Source: Nannobrachium achirus
Lineage: Eukaryota > Chordata > Actinopteri > Myctophiformes > Myctophidae
DNA: 64,000 nucleotides
Assembly: GCA_963921795.1 (NCBI GenBank)
Contig: OY997651.1
Location: 40,722,356-40,786,355, forward strand
Reading direction: 5' to 3'
Below the pieces are notes generated by a model, which worked only from the letters and a program-made list of their open reading frames with translations, did not search any database and was not told the origin of the DNA. The position numbers and the translations under genes are program-made. Shown in pieces: positions 51,300 through 64,000 of the stretch; position 1 is the stretch's first letter; every line of letters begins with the position of its first letter.

Positions 51300-51950
51300 C
51301 CAGACTAATATCACTACGTAGATATTATTAGTCTGGAATCTCTGTCTGGAACCTGCATTTCCAAGGGGCGGATTTAACCCCTTTTAGGCCTAGTATTATT
51401 GAATGCTTTAACCAGTGAAAAATAGCAGATATACAAGCTCACAGCGCGGCACCGAGTGCCGCGCTGCGAGCTTGTAGATCTGCTATTTTTGAAAAAATCT
51501 TGAAAATGTGTGCAAATCTTTGAATATATGTATTTTTAAAGCGAACATTTGTAACTCAAATTTTGCTTCGGGGTGGTCCCTGGAACTAAATGTTTTTAGA
51601 TGGGGGTCCGTGGACAAATACATATCATTTTGGGGGTCCTTCACATGAAAAGGTTTGAGAACCACTGACATAGTAGTCTCTCAAGAACAGACTAACTGAG
51701 CTCCAGTTAAGTGAAAAGGACCTTTTCTTTGATGATGGCTAGCCAGATTGCTGACATGGAAACATGGGTTTTTCAAAAAAACTTATAGGGATTCAAAAGA
51801 CACTTATAGAATCGGGTCAAAATTCAAATTTTCACGATTTTTAAAATAGCAGATCTACAAGCTCGCAGCTGTGAGCTTGTATATCTACTATTTTTCAATA
51901 GTTAAAGCATAAATAATGATACAAAATAATGTGTACCCGTTCTAAATGGG
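51300..51950. mobile_element. Two adjacent family I-like fragments with palindromic cores
   Basis: The first has a core at 51422-51492 (CAGCGCGGCACCGAGTGCCG centre) and ends AAAGGTTTGAGAACCACTG at 51666. The second has a core at 51843-51895 with a short loop. Both resemble 48480-48760. A short perfect palindrome CAGACTAATATCACTACG / CGTAGATATTATTAGTCTG is at 51300-51337. Confidence 0.55.
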
Positions 51951-52087
51951 TTTTAAAGAAATGCCTCTGATGATAAACCCACCTCATATTTGCATGCACA
52001 CTGAGCCCTGATTGGTCCCTCACTACTTCGGAGGGAGTGAAATCCAATCACAACTGAGCGATATACCAGACCAAATCCAAAGCGTCA

Positions 52088-52235
52088 TTCCCACCGGGCA
52101 CGATAAAGATAAAGCTATCGTTTTAAAAATCGTTCTCCACTCATGGTAGCGTCCACACAACAACGATGACGCCGATATAATTGATGTGAACGCCGACATC
52201 GTTATAGTTATCTTTATCGTGCCTGGTAGGAATGT
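52088..52235. mobile_element. Miniature inverted-repeat element (CATTCCYACCRGGCACGATAA)
   Basis: CATTCCCACCGGGCACGATA and its near-complement TATCGTGCCTGGTAGGAATG bound a 148-bp element. No clear duplication; superfamily unknown. It is possibly related to the worn sequence near 39810-40690. Confidence 0.65.
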
Positions 52236-52574
52236 CTCTTCTTAACGAGGGCAATCCTTTTTAACTAATTTAATCAATTGTATTGATCGGCTATTTTCAC
52301 TTGTTGCATGACACCGTCGTACAAAGAAGAATAAATGGACAAATGCAATAAATTAGAAATGGTTGATTACACTTTTTACCCCTTTATTATTTGATTAATT
52401 TATTAATCGCAAAGGAAGATAATCAATAAGTTGCGGCCCTAGTCTGTTTTGTTTCTGTCTCTCTCTCTCTCACACGCTCTATCTCTCTCTCCATCTCTCT
52501 CCTGGGTCATTAGACTCCATTCAGTGTTTTTCCACTTGGTATGTTTCTCCTTGGATCACAGGGAGGAAGCCTAG

Positions 52575-52810
52575 GTTGAGAGAGAGACAGAGAGAGGGAG
52601 GGAGGGGGAGAGAGAGAGAGAGAGACAGGGAGGGAGGGAGGGAGGGAGAGAGAGACAGAGGGAGGGAGGGAGGTGGAGAGAGAGAGAGAGACAGATACAG
52701 ATGGAGGGAGGGAGGTGGAGAGAGAGAGATAGAGAGAGACAGAGGGAGGGAGGGAGGGGGAGAGAGAGAGACAGATACAGATGGAGGGAGGGGGAGAGAA
52801 AGAGAGAGAT
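52575..52810. repeat. GA/GGGA-rich degenerate tandem repeat
   Basis: About 235 bp of GAGA and GGGAGGGA units with GACAGATACAGATGGAGGGA recurring twice. The Arg/Glu/Gly reading frame across it is a composition artefact. Confidence 0.93.
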
Positions 52811-52881
52811 GCTGCTGAAAGTTTAATGGGTCTTCCTAAGGACGGGCTCCATTACCCTCCTCCATAGCGTTTCTCACTTAA

Positions 52882-53195
52882 AGGTATAGTTCACCCAAAA
52901 CATTTACTTATTTTCCTATTGGTTACACACCCCATGGAGACTTAAATTCATGGAGGTTTCTTTCGTTTTCGTCCTAAGTCCTAAGCCAATCATTTGATGA
53001 CCAGCAGTGGATGCCTGTGGAGACACAAAGAGCCTGCTTTGTTTCCTATGGAGAAACAAAGGAGGCTCTTTGTGTCTCCATAGGAAACCACTGCTTCCCA
53101 TCAAATGATTTGCTTAGGAATGCGACAAAAGCAGTCTCCATGGAGGTCAGTAATTGATGGAAAATGTTTCATTTTGGATCATGTGAACTATACAT
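52882..53195. mobile_element. Palindromic miniature element at TTAA (piggyBac-like)
   Basis: TTAA at 52878-52881 and 53196-53199 flank AGGTATAGTTCACCC and its complement GTGAACTATACAT. The interior is an extended inverted repeat (GCTCTTTGTGTCTCCATAGG and its complement). TTAA targets and this start (TATAGTTCACCC) fit a piggyBac-like non-autonomous family common in fish. A relative is nested at 58052-58266. Confidence 0.7.
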
Positions 53196-53199
53196 TTAA

Positions 53200-55260
<2,061 letters not shown>

Positions 55261-55262
55261 CC

Positions 55263-56144
55263 TAAGGGTCGATTCACACTCTTATAGTGAGCCTAACTAA
55301 TTTCGGTTCGGCACTGGCCAGACCCAAATATGGGTTTCCCCTCCCTGTTCGGGGGGGCGTCAACCGACTAAATTCGGCTCCACGGTGCTGGCGAAATGTT
55401 GTGACTTCCCGACTTAATTTCGGTACTCAACGGTGTCTTCTCATTCATTCATCCCGGCTCCAAGTTCATATGCTCGGCTGTGAAGCCAATGAAACAGCGG
55501 TCGTTTGGGAGGGAGGCACGCCGACTTCCAATGCTTGTCTGGCCGTGTATTGATCGTCGCAGAGCGGATACATTGACAGCTGATTCTCGCTGGGAGGCGC
55601 GCGCGCGAGACACACACTGACACTCATAGCTTTGCTGCGTATATCGCTAACGCGTCGCCGACCGTTTTAAAGACAAAAGAAGAGCTTAAACACAACTTTG
55701 CTAGTGTTCCGTGTTGATAGGTTTTCCACGACGAGTTGTGACTGTGTGATGACATGCATGCAGCAAGGGAGGCGGCACGTCTATAATGTGAGCTTGTAGA
55801 TTAAATGTTTTTGACAGAGCTCGATCGAGCGTTTGTGAGTGTGAGTGAGAGAGAGAGAAGAGACCCCGCTGGTGCTGCTGCCTACTGGAGCTGCTACTCA
55901 CTGGACCTCCAGTCATTCAGCGTGCAGCGCGAGGGCAAGTCAAATATGTATCCGCCCTGCAATGCTCATTCATCGGCCACAAACGTTGTCATGCCACGGA
56001 CCTCCAATATTTACAAGCGACTTCGGCACTAGCCGTTAAGAAAGTATGGATGAACTCCCCCGAACCTAAATAATTTCGGGTCGGGGAGCCCTCCCGAACC
56101 GAAATTAGTTAGGTTCCTTATTAGAGTGTGAAACGACCCTTAGT
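55263..56144. mobile_element. 0.88-kb element with about 48-bp inverted repeats
   Basis: The left repeat begins AAGGGTCGATTCACACTCTT and continues GAGCCTAACTAATTTCGGTT; the right repeat is its near-complement, ending AGTGTGAAACGACCCTT. TA or a TWA-like triplet flanks it, so Tc1/mariner or PIF/Harbinger are possible. The interior is CpG-rich (GCGCGCGCGAGACAC near 55598) with a half core at 55788-55803. No transposase frame. Confidence 0.7.
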
Positions 56145-56590
56145 CGTGTTTTAAACCCTGTAGTAGTACTGATGCTGTACTGTATGGTAAAACACATTAA
56201 ATAGTTTATTACTTTAACTTTACTAAAGTGTTGCATACTTCTGTAACTGTTGCATATTTTTGTCAGTTGCTTTTATACTGCTTTGGCCAGGTTTCACTTG
56301 TAAAAGGTTTTTTTAACCTCAATGTGACTTCCTGCTTACTAGAACGGTGGCAATCTATGTTGTCATGTGACACCTTGTGAGCTTGTAGATCTCCTATCTT
56401 TTCCCTTTCTTTCTTCACAATAACGACAGGCCCAAAATAGTGATGCCAGGCTGGAAGTTGTTAAATCTACTTACAGTAGTGAATGGGTTGGCGTGTAGTA
56501 CTTGGGGGGCTATAGTAGAGTTCAGGCCATAGCTGAATGGGTTGAGAGGATAGCCTGGGAAACAGAAGGTCCTCTGGTATGCACTCCAGC

Positions 56591-57394
56591 TAGGGCTGTC
56601 ATGATAATGACATTTTACATGACTATTAATTGTCTCTCAAATAATTGCAATTAATTTAATTGTGTTTTAGTTGTTGACAATTACATTTCTGTTTGGCATG
56701 ACACGTAACCCAAATATACAAAGAAATTACTGACATATTTGGCAACTTTATACTTAAAAAAGAACATTGATAGTGGAAATAGCCGATCTACAAGCTCACA
56801 ACGCGTTGCGATGCTTGTAGATCGGCTATTTCCCCTATTTTTGAAAATGTTTGAAAATATATGATAATTTTTCAACATGGAAACGATTATGACGAAATAA
56901 TTTGCGATTATGTCAAATAATTGCGATTAGACGATTACCGGTATGTAATAGGGCATTCACGAATAGTGATTTTTAGTATTTGAATTATTCGACCTCAAAG
57001 TATTCGAAAAGTCGAATATTCGACAGGACTGGCCAAACTGTCAAATATTAAGTAAGCAAGAAGCGATCATTGTGAAAATAGCCGATCTACATGCTCACAA
57101 CGCATCGCGTTGCGAGGCGTTGTGAGCATGTAGATCTGCTATTTTCACAATATTTATCTGCGGAACCGGGTCACATTAAATGTAATACCTATAATTCCAA
57201 GTGCTTGTCAGGGTGTATAGACTCAGAGCATTAAAAATTCATCCACCAGGGGCATTGACAACTCATTCTTATGACTTCCTATCTAGCCAAGCTTTATAAA
57301 CTATATTTTTGAAAGAGAAAACAACGTCAAATAGTGAATTTGATATTCGAATATTTGGTGAATGCCCTAGTATGTAATAATTGTGACAGCCCAA
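56591..57394. mobile_element. hAT-like miniature element, family C, host of a nested family D
   Basis: It starts TAGGGCTGTCATGATAATGA and ends TTGTGACAGCCCAA. The duplication is ACTCCAGC (56583-56590) against ACCCCAGC (57395-57402). The core is at 56776-56838. It is interrupted by the family D element at 56949-57369. Confidence 0.88.
56949..57369. mobile_element. hAT-like miniature element, family D (TAGGGCATTCACGAATA)
   Basis: TAGGGCATTCACGAATAGTG ... ATTTGGTGAATGCCCTA, with a perfect duplication GTATGTAA (56941-56948, 57370-57377). The full core is at 57070-57152 with outer arms TTGTGAAAATAG, the same arms as family E. No coding capacity. Confidence 0.95.
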
Positions 57395-57920
<526 letters not shown>

Positions 57921-58003
57921 TAATCTGCCTGCCAAGCCAGCCGAAGAGGCCCAGAAACATCGACAGCAGTATGAAGAGATGGTGGCTCAGGCCAAGAAGA
58001 GAG
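57921..58003 (+). CDS. tbc1d14: tbc1d14 coding exon 7 (residues 371-398)
   Basis: Acceptor TGTTGCAG; donor AGAGAG|GTGAGC. It encodes ANLPAKPAEEAQKHRQQYEEMVAQAKKR in two short runs, ANLPAKPAEEAQKHR and QQYEEMVAQAKKR, identical or nearly so in mammals. Heptad-like and highly charged, it starts a coiled coil that continues into exon 8. Phase 2 in, phase 1 out. Confidence 0.95.
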
Positions 58004-58019
58004 GTGAGCACTGAGCGAG

Positions 58020-58940
58020 CAGTGGTGGAAAACAGTACTCAAAATGTTAACTTAAAGGAGTAGTTCACCCCCAAAATGACTTTTTTTCTATTGATTAGTC
58101 ACGCCATGGAGACTAGAGATCAATAATATGTTTTGTTTTTTTGTCGCATTCCTAAGACAAAAATGTGATAACAATAAATTTACCCCCATTCGTTTTGGGG
58201 GTAAATTTACTCCAATCAAATGTTTGTCTTAGGAATGTGACAAAAACCAAAAAATACTATTGAATAGTTGTATGTAGCATTACACTTACTCTGTTACAAG
58301 TAAAAGTCCGGAAAAGTACAAAAGTATTGGTATCAAAACGTACTTAAAGTACCAAAAGTAAGTTTCAAGTTCTCAAATGTTTAAAAATCTTTTGAAAATG
58401 GCAGATCTGCAAGCTCACAATGCGTCGCAGTGTGAGCTTGTAGATCGGCTATTTTCAAATGGCCAAAATGTATATACTGTAAAGGTGGTTGCACACTGCT
58501 GCGTTTTCCGTTGCGAAATGCGTTTTTCAGGACAAGGAAAGAGAGGGAGATAGAGAGAGCAAGGGACTGAGTGGTGCGCGAAACGGGCGGCAGTGTGCAA
58601 ACGTGACTGACACAACGTGAGGTTGATTTTCTTATTTGCGTGCTCCGAAATTCACTCCGATATTCGGCCCGAAAAACGCAGCAGTGTGCAACCAGCTTAA
58701 GGATGAAGTGGTTAATGTATATTTTGTAATAATAATCAAAATCTACAAAGTAGCTAGTAGCTAAAGTTCTCAAATAAATGTAGTGGAGTACAAAGTACAG
58801 TATTTGGATCCGAGATGTAGTGGATTTGAAGTGAAAGTATTGGAAATTGGAAATACTCAAGTAAAGTACAAATACCTCAAAACGTTACTTACAGTAAGTA
58901 CAGTGCTTAAGTAAATGTACTTCATTACTTTACACCACAG
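58020..58940. mobile_element. Family G hAT-like element with a nested TTAA element
   Basis: The left end CAGTGGTGGAAAACAGTACT lies 16 bp after the exon 7 donor; the right end is CATTACTTTACACCACAG. The TTAAAGGAGTAGTTCACCCC repeat at 58052-58266 split it near the left end. The core is at 58394-58459. A further insert, 58488-58702, is bounded by GGTTGCACACTGCTGCGTTT and AACGCAGCAGTGTGCAACC. Confidence 0.7.
58488..58702. mobile_element. Short inverted-repeat element (GTTGCACACTGCTGCGTTT)
   Basis: Inverted ends GGTTGCACACTGCTGCGTTT and AAAAACGCAGCAGTGTGCAA enclose about 215 bp nested in the family G element. No duplication resolved. Confidence 0.65.
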
Positions 58941-59947
58941 GAGGTGAGTGAATGACAACGGCATGGCGGGTATGAATGAATCCCTACTATGACTCATCAT
59001 GACACGTAGCACAACTCATTCCCTCTCTGTCTGTTTCTCTACTTTCTTACTTCTGTCAAATTAACCTTTTGTGCCTCAGAGAAGCTGCCTGTCGGAGTGT
59101 TTGGGAGTATTCTCGTTGGGCCGGTCGCTTTCGCCTTCTCTTTGTTTTGTTTTTCGGCAGCCTCCGTTAAATATAAATGACATCCCGATCCCCAATCAAA
59201 CCTGCCAGCACAACTGCAATGATTTACGAGTTTTCTGAGTTGATTTTCCTGTGAGATTAAAGTAAAATTACTTTTTTACACTTGACTGCATGCTCGATTA
59301 TTGGCACTATATCGTTGCTGTCGGGCAGAAACCTATTTTCATATTTTAAAGTTTTGTGTTTTTCATAAATGAATGCCCTACTAGGACATACTACAGCGTC
59401 ACTCAAAAGTAGCACATCTGCAAGATTTGCCATTTTTGAATTTGAATCCTGAAAAGTAATAGTTTTGGACAGACGATAGTGTCACTTTGGACGGAAATGG
59501 AGCTCCCATTCTATCTCTGCGTTTGATCACCAAAAGAGATCAGCCGGTTTCCACCACCAACTCCCCAGCTGTAAACAACCCTGCCTGCCAGGTTTTAGAC
59601 CAGACTGTATGCTGGGAAGAATTCTGTGGCTTTGGGGCAAGGACTTTGAGATAAATCTCTCCTCGCCCTCTTGGAGATACATTCCTTCCTCCTACCTAGC
59701 TGTATAAATACTGTTGTCAACACCTTTCTTTTCACTTGCAGGTACAATATTTAATATTTTCAACCGTGTCAACTTAAAATAACATGGAAATATCTTTCCT
59801 GGAAAGGTTTTTCCAGGTTATGGTTGTTTACACTTTAAACAAGTTGAACACAAGCACCATCTAGTGGATAGAATGACTTCAGCTTTTCAGCTTTTCCAGC
59901 TAAGCATAAATGAGCATTGTCACTTTCTCCCTTGTCACTTTCATTCC
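58941..59947. other. Intron 7 sequence, nothing recognised
   Basis: A possible worn module fragment (GCACATCTGCAAGATTTGCC) is near 59405. No coding exon. Confidence 0.45.
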
Positions 59948-59955
59948 TTCTCTTA

Positions 59956-60377
59956 TAGGGATGGGATGATAAGCGATATTATCGTATATCGCGATAAAAA
60001 GCACCCACGATAATCGTATCGTGGAGATTTTTATTTATCGTGATATCGTCCTCTGTCATGCACTGGGATCAATTAACCTTTTATTTGCAGAGCTGCATAT
60101 TCAGTACCATTTAAACCCTCTGGTAAAAGGTACTTATAATATATGTACTTGATACAGTATTTTTTTTCACTCTCTATCAAATGTCTTTGCCAAAAAATAG
60201 CCGATCTACAAGCTCACAACGTGTCGCGATGCGACGCGTTGTGAGCTTGTAGATCTGCTATTTTTTGCCAAATGTTCCGCCACAGGATAATGGATTTTGA
60301 TCGCGATAATATTGTAAACCGTGATTTCTTTTGTCACAATAATCGTGATATGACATTTTCATATCGTCCCATCCCTA
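59956..60377. mobile_element. hAT-like miniature element, family A, intact 422-bp copy
   Basis: TAGGGATGGGATGATAAGCG ... TATCGTCCCATCCCTA, with a perfect duplication TTCTCTTA (59948-59955, 60378-60385). Full core at 60190-60265. Its reverse complement matches the first 150 bp of intron 2, showing that the intron element belongs to this family. Confidence 0.95.
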
Positions 60378-60899
60378 TTCTCTTATTCTTCTTCTACAGA
60401 ACATTGACATTCTAGTCGCTCAGCTCTTATCAGGAGAGATTTATAGCAGCTTATAACCAAGGAGAAGGTAGCGGTATCGCGTCTTCTTCGAGGTCCACAG
60501 GATATACTGTAATAAGCTGAGCCTGGGGCCTTTCAGTTTCCAGGAACCCTCCCTCGCTCACCCTCGTCATCTTTTTTATGTACTGTATGTACTGTAACTA
60601 GAGCCTTGACTCTCAAAGTGGTGTCTGGAGCTGCCCAGGGGTCCTTTGGGGGGTTCTAGGGGGTCCCCAGAAAAAGTATTTAACATCGCATCACAATCAT
60701 CTTGACCTATCCATTTATACGTTGGCTGATGCACTGCTAGCTGGTAGATCTTGTACACAGAGATAGCGGTCTGGCCAATGTATCGGTCATCATTTGACAA
60801 CAGCATGTACTGTTCTAGTACTGTATGTACATATGGTTACTGTATGCATGTCCTTCCTCCTCTTACCATGGCTGTCTCTCCCTCCCTCCCTGCCTCCAG
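60378..60899. other. End of intron 7, nothing certain
   Basis: Family I-like interior fragment (GGGGTCCTTTGGGGGGTTCT) at 60638-60657, without ends. Exon 8 acceptor CTGCCTCCAG at 60890-60899. Confidence 0.5.
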
Positions 60900-61017
60900 A
60901 GATGAAGGATGCCCAGAAGAGGAGGAAACAGCTGGAGGACCGATGTCGACTGGAGGAGAGCATCGGAACGGCCGCCCAGACCTGGAACCAGGAGATCTTA
61001 CCCAACTGGAGCACCAT
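60900..61017 (+). CDS. tbc1d14: tbc1d14 coding exon 8 (residues 399-437)
   Basis: It encodes MKDAQKRRKQLEDRCRLEES, then IGTAAQTWNQEILPNWST. The first half completes the charged coiled coil. The second half (TWNxEILPNW) is the helix that leads into the TBC domain and is highly conserved in TBC1D12/TBC1D14. Donor ACCAT|GTGAGT. Phase 1 in, phase 2 out. Confidence 0.95.
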
Positions 61018-62277
61018 GTGAGTACTGCAGGGCTCATCAATATGTTGTAAAATACCACAAATCACCATGGTTAATCATACATTAAAAGGTTGGGCTTCCA
61101 ACTAAATACAGTAGCCGTCTTAACTGTGGTTTTCAAAGGGACACCCTGGAACCCCCTCAAGAACCATTAAGGGTCCCCGGACACTACTTTGAAAACCATC
61201 CAGACAAATTACGTTCAGTTGAAATAATTGTGACACAAAGCATTTACAAATAGCTATTCATGGGTTGCATTTGTAGTCCTCCACCAGCCATTTTGAGGAC
61301 CACACAGGTGTTTTGATTAACGTAGAACATTGGTTCTATACCAATCAGACAAATTGAACACCTGTGTTGGTCCTCAATATGGCCGGTTTAGGACTACAAA
61401 TGCAACCCATGAATTGGCCGCACAACACCACCCCCTGGCGCTGGTGGTGGTGGAGGCTGGCCCGCCAGGCTAATTAACAATATTGTTGCGACCATAGGTC
61501 GCATTTACTACCAAAACCTCCACCGGCTGTCTGTCTGTCTGTCTCTCCGTCACACGTCACACGTCACACTTTTGCCCTGCTCATATCTCCACAACCGTTG
61601 CCCCCATCCATGCCAAATTTTGCACACACACTCCTTACCTGCCAAACTACAACCTCCAAGGACCCCCGGAGCTTCAGGGACCCCCAGGTGTAAAAAATGA
61701 CCAAATGTGCAAAAATGACCAAATGACCACCCCAACGGGGCTGCTCACGGGGAATTCCTGGGGACCACCCACTCCTGGTGCTCCAGAACGGATGCAAAAG
61801 TGGTGGCGCCCCCAGTGGAGGACCCCCTCCACTGCAGCTCACATAAAATGCCGTAACTCGGGCTAGGAGCCTCATTTCTCACATGGCCCTCTTCTAGCGC
61901 CACCTTCAAGCCGATTTTTAAAACACATTTTTGGACACTGCTCCTACAGTTTTTGCCCTAAAATCACGCAAATCGCTACACAGTATGTCTACACTCATCC
62001 CATCAACATGAATCTGTCCCATATAGCGCCACCTTCAGGCCGATTTATAAAAACACATTTTTGGACACTGCTCCTACAGATTTTGCCCTAAAATCACGAA
62101 AATCACTACACAGCATGTCTACACTCATGTCATCAACATGGATCAGGAAGATTTTGGAAAAACAAATTTTTGCCCTATTTGTGGAGATAAGCGACCTATG
62201 GGATTCTTACTGGTATATATAATATTATATAATATTGTTATGTCACATAACATCTTCCTCTCTCTCTCCCCCTCTAG
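61018..62277. other. Intron 8 with a 129-bp tandem duplication
   Basis: Two copies of a 129-bp unit starting at GCGCCACCTTCA (61897 and 62026) are about 90 percent alike. A segment at 61520-61880 with CTGTCTGTCTGTCTGTCTCT and CACACGTCACACGTCACAC is part of the same dispersed repeat type as 43860-44160 (GCGCCACC motif). No coding exon. Confidence 0.6.
61897..62154. repeat. 129-bp direct tandem duplication
   Basis: Units share GCGCCACCTTCA, CACATTTTTGGACACTGCTC and TGTCTACACTCAT. Two copies are visible. Confidence 0.88.
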
Positions 62278-62384
62278 GTGCACTTCTCGGCGGGTCAGAG
62301 AGTTGTGGTGGCAGGGCGTCCCCCCCAGCGTCAGAGGAAAGGTCTGGAGCCTGGCCGTGGGCAATGAGCTCAACATCACCCACG
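62278..62384 (+). CDS. tbc1d14: tbc1d14 coding exon 9 (residues 438-473), TBC domain start
   Basis: Acceptor CCCCTCTAG; donor CACG|GTACAC. It encodes [20 protein letters not shown] and [30 protein letters not shown] (448-461) is the first conserved motif of the TBC Rab-GAP fold. The catalytic IxxDxxR arginine and YxQ glutamine motifs are in exons beyond this window, so catalytic competence cannot be judged here. Phase 2 in, phase 1 out. Confidence 0.95.
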
Positions 62385-63017
62385 GTACACACCTTCACTG
62401 TTAACTATGACGAAAAATGTTCGTAAATACTCCGATTTATAAGCTCACGTGTAGATCGTCTATTTTCGGCTCTTAGCTAAGTATAAATCAGGCATCACAA
62501 TACCATCACGGCCCACCAAATACATTTCAGTTGACTAAATCAACCGTAGATTCAGTCGACTGAATCTTATGATATTTAGTTAACTAAAACTGACATCTCA
62601 GATGCTAAAACGAAAGGAATTTTATTCAAAAGACTGACTAACATTTGCTCAGTTTAGCAACAAGAGCGATCTCTTCTTGAGTCCCGTCCCCACCAGGGGA
62701 TGTAGGTTAGCATTTCACCAGGTTAGCTTTCACCAGCGTTGGCAGGTTAGCATTTCACCAGCGTCCTCCCATGGGGACGGGAGGGCGCGTCCCCGTGGGG
62801 GGACGGAGCGTCGGCAGGTTAGCATTTTCACCAGTTTTACTCCGGTTAGGGTTAAAGTAATATATTGTGCGATTGAGTATAAATTGGGCTTCACACATAA
62901 TTCACACTTGGGACTTAAGAGTGTACATTTAAAGTGACAGGTTTGTCTCTTTACTGGCCTGTTTTAGTCGTTGCAAACAAACAATATTGGTTCATCCATC
63001 AAGTGCGTACACACACA

Positions 63018-63078
<61 letters not shown>

Positions 63079-63298
63079 AGATCGACCCTGCACAGGCACA
63101 ATGTTTGTGTGTGTTTGTGCACTCTGTATTAGGTGGATATGTGGACCAATTTGTTTCAGTCGTAGTAATTGAATAACAAGAGGAAGGGGAGAGAGGGACC
63201 ATTATGAAGCCACATGGTTCCACAACGCTTTCCTTAGTGGAAGAGAGAATGAGCAGCATTTCAATGATCTCAGTAGCTCTGGCTGGAACACACACACG

Positions 63299-63371
<73 letters not shown>

Positions 63372-64000
63372 GCATAACATATTAAAGAGTGTTTTTTTCA
63401 TAGATTTCATGGACAAAAAGAGTAAAAATGGCAGATCTCCAAGGTCACAATGCCTCAGGATGCGAGGCGTTGTGAGCTTACAAATCGCCTATTTTCTTTT
63501 TTTCACTTGTTTTTACAATGACTTTTAGACATACAAGCTTTCCACCCGACAGTGACAAAATAGTATATAGTGCAAATACAAAATGGACAAAGTTCAATGT
63601 GTGCAGGGGGTTTTGTCATAAAAAAAAGCCAATGACATTTGACCTGGTAGTTGACCGGTAGTTTTGTTTGTTTTGCTTCATCAGTCACTGTTCAGAGCTC
63701 TGGTAGCCTGAGAGTCTCTTTGTGGTGACCCTGTGGTACCAATGAGCTTTTGGTGGTGTTGTACATCCACAAAGTATCAAAACAGTTACCCCTGGTCACC
63801 ACTTGGTGCCGCCACAGTACGCAAAGTGTGAAAACACTCCAGCGATGCTTTGAGACCATGGGAAAGCTGAGATGGAGGCAGGATCTGTCAGGATTTAAGG
63901 CTCAGATCAGTACATGTGATGTATCTACAGGGTTCCCACGGTCATGAAATTCCTGGAAATATTTTGAAATTAGAAAAATATTTTTCCAGTACTGGAAAAG
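62385..64000. other. Start of intron 9 with microsatellites and element fragments
   Basis: (AC) arrays lie at 63023-63074 and 63303-63370. A worn half core is at 62436-62466. A full, diverged core is at 63425-63497 (arms GATCTCCAAGGTCACAATGC). At 63928 a hAT-like left end CAGGGTTCCCACGGTCATGA begins and runs off the window. GGTTAGCATTTCACCAG repeats lie at 62703-62825. Confidence 0.6.

Noticed and set aside
52576..52818. Arg/Glu/Gly-rich open frame
   Set aside because: It follows the GA/GGGA tandem repeat and is a composition artefact.
61018..62277. Intron 8 or other ancestral introns as transposon-derived
   Set aside because: Their exon borders match the mammalian protein junctions as I recall them, and no duplications straddle the splice sites.

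Overview
The window is vertebrate nuclear DNA from a teleost fish. The main gene has small exons, very long introns, GT-AG splicing and many hAT-type miniature elements. CA/TG microsatellites are very dense (about a dozen long arrays), and there is a Gmr1-type Gypsy retrotransposon. The last two points suggest a cod-like (gadiform) fish, but that is inference.

One protein-coding gene is recognisable: tbc1d14 on the + strand, 5' part only. Eight coding exons (6650-6910, 7973-8202, 9192-9560, 28708-28831, 51139-51266, 57921-58003, 60900-61017, 62278-62384) join in frame to about 473 residues. They stop just after the TBC domain begins; the rest lies beyond the window. One or two upstream exons (ending at 800 and perhaps 1843) and two internal alternative first exons (ATG at 21165 and at 36147) are phase-compatible with the following exons. 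The gene therefore probably makes a long and two shorter isoforms.

The most striking structure is in the first coding part. Intron 2 (6911-7972) is a hAT miniature element. Its 8-bp target duplication CTCCCAGG straddles both splice junctions, and splicing removes the element plus one duplication copy exactly. Intron 3 (8203-9191) has related features: a hAT-like end beside the donor and a 13-bp direct repeat across both junctions. These look like introns gained by transposon insertion ('introners').

Intron 4 (9561-28707) carries a complete 6.2-kb Gypsy element on the minus strand (10147-16347). Its 871-bp LTRs appear identical, its target duplication is ATCTG, and its order is Gag-PR-INT then RT-RNaseH, with integrase upstream of reverse transcriptase. 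It sits inside an older hAT-like element whose unoccupied paralogue is at 5702-6113.

Most of the remaining sequence is nested miniature elements, many with intact 8-bp duplications. At least eight families with different ends share one central palindromic module (arm AATAGCMGATCTACAAGCTC). It appears, whole or as a half, about 30 times in 64 kb, including a half copy in each Gypsy LTR. Other content: the 3' end of an L2/CR1-like LINE (46510-47395), microsatellite-carrying repeats, a 1.57-kb GGGCCC-rich hAT-like element, a 0.88-kb long-TIR element and short tandem repeats. No tRNA, rRNA or CRISPR array was seen.
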